64,000 bases of DNA, taken from positions 53,605,282 to 53,669,281 of the forward strand of contig CM019702.1 in NCBI GenBank assembly GCA_009760885.1. The letters run 5' to 3'. Numbering within the stretch: the stretch's first letter is position 1; every line of letters begins with the position of its first letter. The notes under the pieces were generated by a model. It was not told where the DNA came from and searched no databases. It saw nothing but the letters and a program-made list of their open reading frames with translations. The stretch is from Achatina immaculata (taxonomy: Eukaryota; Mollusca; Gastropoda; Stylommatophora; Achatinidae). Positions 1 through 10,509 of this stretch are shown piece after piece. A program made the translations under genes and the position numbers.

Positions 1-1041
1 TTCGTCGAAGGAGAAGGCCCAAGTAATGCTATATATATATATATTGAGAACATTGATGGAAAGATCAATGGAAGTAAAGACGGTTCTATACTTATGCTTC
101 ATAGACTATTGTAAAATATTCGATAAAGTAAGACACACATACACTATAAGAATACTGGAAGACATCAGCATAGATGGGAAAGATCTGAAACTGATCAAAA
201 ACATATAATAGCAGCAATCAGTAGCAATGAAGTTTGAGAGCCAAATAGGAGCATTCCAAGACATAAAATTGGGAGTGAGACAGGTATGTGTTCTATCTCC
301 AGACCTATTCTCATTGTACAGCGAAAACATAATGAGAAATATAGAGAACATGCCCCAGGAAAATCAGTTGGCGGTTACAACCTTAACAACTTAAGATATG
401 CAGACGACACAGTCCTGATTGCTAAAAGTGAAAAGAAGCTACAGGCTCTTCTGGACGTCGTGGTTAGTGAAAGGAAAAGTAAAGGTCTCAGCCTGAATAA
501 AAAGAAAACTAAAGTGATGGACATCTCAAAGAAAAGAATACCACCAAAATGTAGCATTACCATCGATGGCACGGAACTGAAACAAGTTGATAGATTCAAG
601 TACTTAGGAACAATTATAATAGCTGATCAGAAATGTCACAGCGAAATAAAAGGCAGACGTGCTCAGGCCAAGTCGTGCTCAGGCCAAGCCAGCATTCCAG
701 AAAATGAGAAACATCTTGTGCAGCAGATCCGCATTAATGGAAACAAGATTCCAGGTACTTAAATGTTACCAATTTTGTTTTATGGGTGTTAAGCATGGTC
801 CATGAATAAAGAGAATAAAGCGGGAAATGGAGGCCATGGAAATATGGTTCATAAGAAGGATGTTGAAGGTACCATGGACAGCTAAGAAAATCAACGAAGA
901 AGTCTTAAGAGAGAGAGGAGTTAAAAGGCAAATGACAGCAACTATGAGAGGCAGACAAGCGAGATTTTAAGATATTTTCTGAGAAGAGGAAAACTGGAAC
1001 ACATTGTGGCAAGTAGAAAAACTGAGGGAAAAAGAAACATG

Positions 1042-1106
<65 letters not shown>

Positions 1107-1250
1107 TACCGGATGGGCTATTAGTTTGTCTAGGAAGAAAGTCACCGGCGGATCTCATAACCAAGCCTAAAGACGGGAAATGTTGGAGAGAAATGATCGC
1201 CTACGCAACGCGGCACGGCACTTAATTCATTGATTGACTGATTGATGATT
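1..1250 (+). mobile_element. Non-LTR retrotransposon fragment, RT to 3' end
   Basis: Degraded reverse transcriptase read on the plus strand in at least two frames. The first part (26-208) carries the FIDY..IFDKV finger region of endonuclease-type LINEs. The next (286-762) carries the catalytic box as RYADDTVLI, followed by the SLNKKKTKVM and FKYLGTII motifs typical of RTE/Jockey-like elements. After several stops, the C-terminal end is recognisable again around 1130-1220, with a TRHGT-type terminus. An ATTG-rich tail follows at about 1225-1245. An AG microsatellite interrupts the C-terminal part. The 5' end lies outside the window or is truncated. It is a dead copy, and the clade is tentative. 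Confidence 0.75.
1027..1103. repeat. (AG)n microsatellite
   Basis: An almost pure AG run inside the LINE remnant. It generates spurious Ser-Leu reading frames on the minus strand. Confidence 0.95.
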
Positions 1251-1439
1251 TGCAAATGAATGCATCACCAACATGGCAAATTGCTCACAACAGAGAGCTG
1301 CACATGAAAGCTGTTAGGGAGACAAAGTTCCGCAAGGGCATGCATATGACTGAACTGACTGAACTGATATCTTTATGACTGAGAAACCTCCAACCAGAAT
1401 ATAAGCAAACATATTAAAAATGGAAGAATAGTGTACTAC

Positions 1440-3030
1440 ATGCAAATGTACTTATTTCACACCAAAAGCACATGTTTATGATATACACTTTTCAGTCAAT
1501 CTCACACACAAGAAGCTCATATTGTAAGACTTCTGAGAGTGGGATCTACCATGACAGTCCGACAGAAGATTCCAACAATAGTCTGCCATCATGTGTTCAT
1601 CCCATTTTCCTTGGTATTTGGTTTCCATTGTTTTATGCCTTGGAGAAATCTTTCACCTTGCTCTTCGCCGTTTAAGCCACCAATGTTCACTGGAAAGCGA
1701 TCTACGTGACTGTGCAGATAATGAATTTAAACACTCATGTTACATCCAAGCCTGGTGAAATGAAATATGACTCACTAACTGTGTAGTTGTCTGTCTTATT
1801 CTTGCAAAGATAAATTTTCACAAGAGCAAATGAAGACTAGGCGCATGATTCGGTTTCATTCACTGATGCTATGAAATGTGGATCATTTATAAGTTGTCTG
1901 ACCTGTGAACCATGGAAAATTCATGCCTTCAGTTTCTCCTTGGTAAGTGCAGATAAATTATGCACTGTGTATTCAATGCATACAAGAATCGTATTTATTC
2001 AAAGCCTTTACAAACTGTTTCATCAGACACATGTAGTGGTGGCAGTATCATTCGATCTCGTGCTATTAAAGGTTCTTTGATTATATTTTGTCCTCCAGCC
2101 ACCAAATATTCCCTAGTAGGCAAATCTTTTCTTGCCCAATGTTCGTGTTTGGTTCTACTATCCCAAAGGCAAAAGACACAATGATACTTTGTGTAGCCAC
2201 TTGTTGACCAAGAAGACAATTTACCATCTTCACAAATCACCCATTGATATTCTTGGTAATGTATCTTTTTCCAGGACTAAAAACTATTAATCATTGTACT
2301 TTTCTTTCATCCTGGTGGAATGGCCGATTGGAATAGAACCATATTTGTTGCCGTTGTTTAAAATGACACATTTCGAACTACGTTTTGAATTGTCGATAAA
2401 AAGACATAACTCACTTGGGTTATATTCTGAAAGACCAGTTTTCTTCACAAGGTTTCCGATGTCACTACAGAATACTCACTTGTCGTCTTCAGTAAAGAAT
2501 GGTAGCAAATCCGTTTCTCTCCTTCGGTAAAATGTCATTTTTGTTCCACGCTGAAGTATATTCTTTTCCTTTAGTCCGAAGGGAGGCAATTGAGAAGACT
2601 ACTTGGAAAGATTTAAGTTCTTGATCAGATCAGTCAAGTCATTCTGGTCAAAACGATCACTATGTGAAGTTGTTTGGAATTCACTGTCACTGCCCCCAGT
2701 TTCTTGACATTGTGCCATATTAGACATGCAATACTCACCCTCTGAGAGCTGTGGCAGTTCAAGGAAAGGTCGGACGGGTACACGATTCGAGAGCGAAACA
2801 GGTCTCCTGGCTGAAATAGACCAGGGTAAGACCACCTGTCACGATTATTTCGACTGATGCCCATGATATTAACAATGCAAAAATAACAGTCATAGAAGTG
2901 GTTTTCCGATTCCCTCCACAACATTGGTACTCCATATTTCAGACACTTCTCTTTCCATTTGTCCACTGGCGCACATGCGCCGTACATGTTTTGCAAACCG
3001 TACAAGCACTCCATGAGTTATCTTGATCTC
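1440..3030 (-). pseudogene. Broken copy of a widespread protein family of unknown function
   Basis: Read on the minus strand from about 3030 downwards, pieces in several frames match in order a family I recall from many arthropod and mollusc genomes, often multicopy and without an assigned function. The pieces are a KWKEKCLKYGVPMLWRE..CYFC block (2634-3014), an SELRLFIDNSKRSLKCV-like block (about 2350-2420), a GYTKYHCVFCLWDSR..PPLH block (1995-2240) and an HMMADYCWN-like block (about 1580). Frameshifts and stops separate them, so this copy is not functional. The paired CYFC and CLWDSR cysteine motifs suggest metal binding, which is inference. The multicopy habit suggests a transposon-linked or amplified gene. 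The family match is from memory of its pattern and is untested here. Confidence 0.55.
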
Positions 3031-3326
3031 CAAGGTGAGAAATATGCTCTTTTTACAAACTCAGAAATAGCTTTCCTACCTGTTTCAAATGTTTACTCTC
3101 CACACATTTAACACAATAGGTTGGGATGAATGAAGCAGCCCAGTTTTAACTTAGCCATAGCACTTACTGTATTCATTTTGCAAAAATGAAATGATATAAG
3201 TGGGAACATCAATCATAACTGTTATACAGCGCAACTATTTTAAACTGATCAGGTTGAGAAGACTTTTAAATATAAATATATGTAGTCTACAAGAACTATG
3301 ATTTATAATCTTATTTTTTTGTACAA

Positions 3327-3367
3327 TATATATATATATATATATACATACATATATATATATATAT
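3327..3367. repeat. (AT)n microsatellite
   Basis: AT run with a short ATAC interruption. No coding content. Confidence 0.9.
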
Positions 3368-3394
3368 TAATGGATGCATGTTTGTATATGTATG

Positions 3395-4095
3395 TATACT
3401 CCAGCATAACTCTGGAACGCCTTGAGCAATTTCAACTAAACTTGGTACACATATGACATACAATCCGGAAAAAAATACTATGGGGGTAAGATACCCTAGC
3501 ATCCTTAGGGGTGGGGGTGAGAATAGTGTGACATACTATCCACTAAATTCAAGGAGGAAAAAAGAGTGGTCTAAAGGATATAATAGTTAAATAGTGCGAT
3601 GCTGGTCTAAGAGCAGCATTTGTAGCCTCCCATAGCAAATCCAAATAATTGTGATGGTTTATTTTTGTTTTAAATGTATTTGTTTAATCTTAAACTTGCG
3701 TATGTTCCAACATACCTCTGTAGCGCCTGGAGCAATTGCAACCACACTTTGTACACATATGACATACAATCTGGAACAAAAACTACTATAGGGGTAAGAC
3801 ATGCCTACCACACATAGGGATGGGGGTGGGAAGGGGTTGAAACGTAAAAATAATCGACAGCGACGATTAGTGTCGTCCATAGTTTTCGGGGTCGCTGAGA
3901 TGAATAGTAACACTGCAGATGCCGTTTACGTCCAAGTTCAGCCAACATCGGCATGGGGGGTGAGAGATAATGGGGGTGGGATGAGGGTGTCGGAAAAGTA
4001 ATCGAAAACAACCGATATTAGTGTCGATTCTATAGTTTCAAGGGTCACTAGGATAGTAGTGACACTCGCGATGCTGGTTACGTCCAATTTCAAAT
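3395..4095. repeat. Dispersed repeat with internal duplications
   Basis: Two related blocks start near 3400 and 3695. Each has a segment like AGCAATTTCAACTAAACTTG, then GTACACATATGACATACAAT, then a G-rich GGGGTGGGGGTG stretch. A second duplicated motif, beginning ATTAGTGTCG and ending TTACGTCCAA, occurs at about 3866-3935 and 4017-4088. No protein is recognisable, so I call it a non-autonomous dispersed repeat of unknown class. Confidence 0.6.
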
Positions 4096-4129
4096 TAATT
4101 ACCGGATCCTAATAAGAACATATACCTTC

Positions 4130-4745
4130 ACATACCTTGGCAGGCATCATACTAACACTTGATGGAAAAAAACCAAATAAAGACATTAAGAATAGAATAA
4201 ATAAACAAGAACAGCTTTCAGTAATCTTATAAACGTCCTTCCGATACCAAAGTCTTATAACCAAAATAAAACTGGACCAAATATGTTTGTTGTCCATTCT
4301 CTTCAACAGAGCAGAATGCTGGAGAACAACTGAAAAGGAAACTGGCAAATTATTATTATTCCGCACAATCTGCCCCAGAATGACTTTGAGTATTTAAGGT
4401 CATAAACAAAAATAGTAAACATCAGCTTGTAAAGTTTGAACAGAAACATATGTAAGTATACTATAACAACACAGAAAAAAAGCTGTAAATATTTTGGTCA
4501 CGTGATCAGAAGGGACCCCAGTAAAATCACTCAAACATTCATGCGATGGTCGCCCGATGGAAAAAGAAAGAGAGGGAGATCAAAGACTACCTGACAGAAC
4601 ACTGTGAAATCAGAAAAGAGTAGCATGCAGGACATCTAGGACACAATACAAAAACTGGCTGCAAACCGTGAAAAGTGGAGAGAATTTATAGTAGCCCTGC
4701 AAGACGAAATAGTGTACACTGGGCGGTGATTGCTTAACCTATCGA
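4130..4745 (+). mobile_element. LINE 3'-end fragment
   Basis: Translation in shifting frames gives the C-terminal part of an RTE/Jockey-type ORF2. It contains a FGHVIRRDPSKIT-like box (about 4490-4530), then a PDGKRKRGR-like box (about 4550-4580), then an [13 protein letters not shown] terminus (4660-4700). A (GGAT)n run follows directly and looks like its 3' microsatellite tail. It has multiple stops and is dead and 5'-truncated. Confidence 0.65.
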
Positions 4746-4756
4746 CGACCAAAGAC

Positions 4757-4962
4757 ATGGATGGATGGATGGATGGATGGATGGATGGATGGATGGATGG
4801 ATGAACGGATGGATGGATGGATGGATGAATGGGTTGATGGATGGATGGATGGATGGATGGGTGGGTGGGTGGGTGGGTGGGTGAATGGATGGATTGATGG
4901 ATGGATGGATGGAAGGATGGATGGATGGGTGGGTGGGTGGGTGGGTGGGTGGATGAATGGAT
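4757..4962. repeat. (GGAT)n/(GGGT)n microsatellite
   Basis: About 200 bp of GGAT repeats with GGGT and GGAA variants, in two alternating blocks. It sits at the 3' end of the LINE fragment and probably grew from its tail. It creates spurious Met-Asp-Gly-Trp and His-Pro-Ser-Ile frames. Confidence 0.9.
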
Positions 4963-5310
4963 TATTAACATGTGTCTTTAATACAGCTGCAGTTATAGGG
5001 AGCTCTATCTTAATTTCAAGTAAGAACAATATCCTTTAAATACTTCTACAGACCAAATTAGACACAAGAATGATCACATAATTATAGAGAGGTATTATTA
5101 TCTTCACTCTTTGGAAAGGCAACATGTTGATGATACATGTCTGTATTTTGATTCAGTGTTTTAATAATCAGAAATGTTTAACTTTATGTCAGTTTTTGTC
5201 GGTTTTCATTCATTTCGGAAGCAAGATCAGCAGCCACGTGGTCTCTCGATCAATCACCGACTCTGTGTGTGAGATCGACTTCTACCTGCCACCATCATAT
5301 CGTCAGGATT

Positions 5311-5411
5311 CTAGTCAGTGCTATGAAGCACGAGATCTTTCCTGAGATTCTCGTCATTCGCAGGTGGGAACACAGGTGGGCTTGTCGAGTTATGATAACC
5401 CTTCATCATTT
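5311..5411 (-). CDS. Exon 4 of Ig-like receptor: cytoplasmic tail (tentative)
   Basis: In the phase left by exon 3, this segment encodes a polar tail of about 33 residues with a Pro-rich stretch (SPPVFPPAND) and ends LVLHSTD at a TAG. The acceptor AG at 5412-5413 lacks a good pyrimidine tract, so this exon is less sure. If it is not used, reading through the exon 3 donor gives a different short tail that stops after about 16 codons. Confidence 0.4.
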
Positions 5412-7185
5412 CTTTCAGTCATTGTTATGTCTTCTTATATACATATATATTTTCGTTTCCCTGCTTCTTTCAAGATCATTATGAGAACACAAATGTGTAA
5501 ATATTTACAGTAAGTGAAATGTAGTCATTACCTTTGTAACGATGTATTAAAACGCCTATAATAACTGATATTATAATCACAGTCGCAACAGCAATGGGAA
5601 TAAAGACAGCATTCGTCATTTCTTCAGACACCAAAGCATAACTTTTGTCTGATGGAGGATCACTTGTACCTGAAAGAGAAGAGCAGTTGAGTCACTGATT
5701 CTTTGTCTTTACAGTCAGAATGTTGGTAATGTTCGTGAAAGCATAGACTGGGGATCAAGGAAATTGAGATGAAACTAAGATGAAACTGAGATGACAGGAA
5801 GTGACTTGTGGATGGAAAAAAAAAGAATTAACTTGATATGAAACATTCTCCAGAAAAGTGACAACGAATAATAGTTAAAATCAAAAGAAAAATCAACATT
5901 CCTTGGACATGTCATGAAGACACGGAATTAAAGAATTTTGTAATCACTGGAAACTCAAGGGACAAAAAAGGAGAGAACGGCTGAGAAGAAAAAAAAACAA
6001 TCTCAAATGGCTGACCAAATAACAGGAAAAATAGCATTTCAGCTGAATGTGAACGCCAAGGACCACACAAGATGGAGAAACACGATCGCAAACGCTATGA
6101 GGCATGACATATACTGACAAAGAGTTAAAATAATCTGGTAACAAGCTATATATTAATAGCGTAATATTTCTGTCGAACACATTACCTTTATTATGTAACT
6201 GTATGTAAGTTTTGCTATAACATATTCGGCAACTGACAATTTTGAGTCTTTGGTTGCTGATGATGCGCTGATAAATTTAATGGGTAGCGATTATGGTGCA
6301 TCTGTTTGTTTCCAGTGTAATCTGAGATTCATTTTGCTACCAATGTTACTTATAATGTACATTTACGTCTAGTATTTGGAACCTGATAGCCTGTCTAAAA
6401 GATGGGTTGCAGAATGGCAGGGCAATATTTCAACCTTTCAACTTTCGCTAGTTATGGTGTCTGTCACAATCCTTCTTGAAGACCCATACAGACTTTTACA
6501 AAAAGTAAATACCCAAGAAGATATTTGTTCTTACCTGCTATATATGGCGGTAGTGTTCTTACACTGCTCGAGATTGTCACTTTGTGTAGTGCAGACGTCT
6601 GTTCTATAGTGAATACATATGTATTTATACATATACCAAGAATATCGCTTGGTAAACCATGTGGGATATATATTTATGAATTATTTCACTTCTGTTAATT
6701 TAATTTAAAAATTAAAGTTAAATAAAGACAAAAATGTTTGTGAATGATGTGACTACGCCTGAGTTTATTTGAACTAGCATTATTTGAATCATAGGTCTAT
6801 ATCGCCAGGTAGCAACCTATGCTATGATTTCAATGTGGCTTTCTTTTATATGTATCTTGTTTTCGTGATTTGCACAAAATGTCTTGTTTTCAGCTTTAGT
6901 GTGTGCGAATACATGAAACTCTCTACTTTATAGACTGAAATAAGTACCTAACTCCTTTGATCAGCATAGGAAGTATCACTTAGACAAGTAAATACTACTA
7001 CTACTACTAATAATAATAATTGTAATAGTAATAATCAGTATCCTTTATAACGGACTTTTTTTTTCTCCTAATACTTCTTCTGTGGTAGAAAGCTCATGTG
7101 TTATTTTGCTCCAAATGCCTAGATTAATGAACATTTTTGTTCTGGAGAAATGTTACATATCTCATCACTCTGACTTCTAAATGCA

Positions 7186-7241
<56 letters not shown>

Positions 7242-10200
7242 GCACGCACGCACCCACGCACGCACACACACACACAATCATCACACATGAAGAATTCATA
7301 AATGATGAATGAACAGAAACATTTGCATGCATCGAAGAAGAAATATTCTATACTTACTTTGTTCTTCTTGTAACACAAACGTGAAAATAACAAAATCATT
7401 GTTTCTCCATCCACTCTGAGCATGTCCTAGTGTAACAATTTTTACAGAGAATGTGGTGTTGAGCGCAGATTTCTGAACGTTACTAAACATGATTTGTACT
7501 GTGTGATAATTTTGTTCTAGAGAAATTTTAATCTTTATGTCGACAGTTTTATCAGTGTAGTATCTAGATATATTATGTTTATATGTTATTTGTACATGTG
7601 GGTGAACTGAATCTGCGAGAACACAGAACGTGGCAATGGCAGGCTTGTTAGTCTTCACAAAAACTATTGTTCCATTGGCTGATCCTCCACGTCTGGTGTC
7701 ACATGGCTCAATAAAACCTAAGAAAAACAAGAAGAAACAGGACACAGAGGCTACAGGTGATTCATCCTACCTACAACAAACACAGGTAAATGCAGTCAAA
7801 CATGAACAGAAAATTAGCCTTCAGAAAATAAGCTTACTAGTTTTATTGCTGAAAGCTTCAGCATTTGTTTGCATACTAACTACTACGCACTTCATAAATT
7901 ACTGGCATTGTGGGTGTACTGCTGACACATACTGAAAAATGAACAGAACAGAACTAATTTACCATTACATCACGTCCAGAACATCAGCACTTGCAGGTAA
8001 AAAAAAAAACGCCCTCTTTTATCTGACGTATCTTCATTTTTTTTTTCTAAATAGTTTTCGTATAAGTTTTGCAGGTAAAGCAGAAGTATCAACTATAGTA
8101 TGTATATCTTTCTGTGGAGATAGAATGAGTGTATCCGTCACATTTACTGATGGAGTCTGAGAGAAAAGGTACATCAGCTCATCAAGCATTCAATATCTGG
8201 TCAGATTTGAAGACAAATAAATAATTTAAGTAATAAACTAATTATTCAATGGGACTTATGTGAAGCTTGCTGACTTGTTTCCGAAGCTGCTGACGGAAAA
8301 GGTCAAAGAAGCATATTTTGATTTTGGGGCTCATGACTGTCTTCTTTGTTGTCCAGTTAGAATGTGTAGTTGACCAGTCTTTAGCCAGTTGTTTGTGGGG
8401 AGGATCAGCCAGGAGTATAGTGTGAGAGCAATTGTTGGTATTGTCTTATATATATCAGTGTATATTTATTTGTAGTTTCCTGCGATGATCTGCTCCTGTG
8501 CAATCCTCAAGGTTGTGTAGTTTGTCGTATGTCTAGTGTTGGTTTATGTGAATTTAAACGTAAGTTTAGTTAGAAGGAGTATTGTTCATTGTTTTGTGTA
8601 ACGAAGTCCTAGTTCGTTGTGACCTGTTACATGTGCCCATTATTATAAAGGAGTATTTATTATATGTGCAACATGAAAAAAAAACCTCACTACTGATTCA
8701 TTGACATATTTGATACATTTGGTCGATTGCCTTTGCACTGACACTGGCATTTGTTGTGCTATTTGTAAGAAGAGATATACATATATAACGAGGTACAAGA
8801 GAGAAGGTGAACTTTGTCCAAGGGCAATGAAAATATATGATTGACTACATCTGTGCAATAAATTATTTACCTTGATCATTATGTGGTTATGAGTTGTTCT
8901 TATGCATGTTAACATGTGATGTTTTAATGTGTCCAAATGCGTGATTGTCATTAGGCGAAATGCATACGGTAGCATACTAGGCACAGACGTAAGGACTAGA
9001 ACCTGGGTTGGTATATTTTGGAGGAGGCTACTTTTGGATCGCAAGTCCTATTGTACTTAATAATGGGAAGGAAATATCTGATAATATATATATATATATC
9101 AGATGTTTCCTTCCCATTATTAAACTACACACTTTAGATGAAAACAACATTGAAAAATGAAGTAAATAACGTCATCACAAAATGTGCTAAAAAAATCAAG
9201 TCATTAGTTACAATAGTGACTGAAATGATACAACGCTGTTTTAGGTTAGCTGGAATGTACCACTGAAGTATTCATTATAACAGGTGTTGGAAATGTCCAC
9301 CACGGGGTTCAAGACATGACAGCACACGTCTCTTCATATTGTCAAATACTTTGTGCAACGTGTCTGTTGTTATTTCTTGAATGTTAATTCTGATTGCTTC
9401 TTTGAGGTCCTCATTTGTTTGTACATTATTTTTGTAAACATTTCCTTTCAATAAACCCAAAGATAATAATCTAATGGATTTAGATCTGGTGAACGAGCAG
9501 GCCAAATTACACGAGATATGCGATTTGTGAAAATTTCTTCCAAAAAACCGTGTGTTGCTCTAGCTGTGTGTGCAGTTGCACCATCTTGATGGAACCACAG
9601 TTCTTCAATTTCATGTTCATTCAGCTGTTCTAAAAAAGGTTCCAGAATGTCAGTGCTGTACCGATCGGCATTTATAGTGTTGTTGAAGAAAATTGGTCCA
9701 TTTAAACGTTTTCTACTGACGGCACACCATACCCCATTTTTTCGCATCGTGTAGCGGCGCGTCATGAAATGAATTGGGATTAACACTGCTCCAAATACGT
9801 TTATTTTGGCTATTAACGTATCCAGATACATGAAACCAAGACTCATCAGACAAGAATGTTAAATCGAGAATTGACTCGTCTTCTTCAGCTAAAAATGCTT
9901 GAAACCACGTGAAGTAGCTGACTCTGGATTGATTGTCACACTCTTTTAGTTCAGACACAACAGAAATCTTGTATGGATGAAAATTTAACCGATGTTTAAG
10001 AATGTTGTGCATTGTGCTCAGTGATACGTTCACTTCTTGCGACATTTTCATTAGGATTTGCATGGACTTTTCAGGATTCTGTCTTGGATATCCAGACATT
10101 TTTCTTCAGACACAGCAGGCCTACCAGATCGCTGAGCATCATCCACAGATCCCGTATCACGTAACTTATTCAACAAATTTCCAACTGTAGTGCGATGAGG

Positions 10201-10444
10201 AGGTTGTTTATGAGGAAATGTTGCTATAAATCTTTGAACAACCATCCGTGTGTCTCCACAGCCATTTCGAAACACTTGTTCAATCGAAAAAATTAATTCT
10301 TCCGTTGATAACACCATTCTGTTTTGAGTGCAAAAAATCACTCCAGCAGATGGCAACCATTCACTGCATTTTTCTTCAGCACATTTTTTATAATTCATTT
10401 TCTTAACTTTTACATAGAAAGTACAGTGAGACTTTAAAAACACC

Positions 10445-10509
<65 letters not shown>

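Noticed and set aside
4636..5039. Proteins rich in His-Pro-Ser-Ile or Met-Asp-Gly-Trp
   Set aside because: Translations of the GGAT/GGGT microsatellite on either strand.
7124..7423. Cys-Val-rich minus-strand frame
   Set aside because: Runs through the CA microsatellite. The real coding exon here uses another frame and ends at 7358.
8643..9044. 133-codon minus-strand frame in the receptor intron
   Set aside because: No domain, no splice signals in the required phase, and low-complexity stretches. Likely chance.
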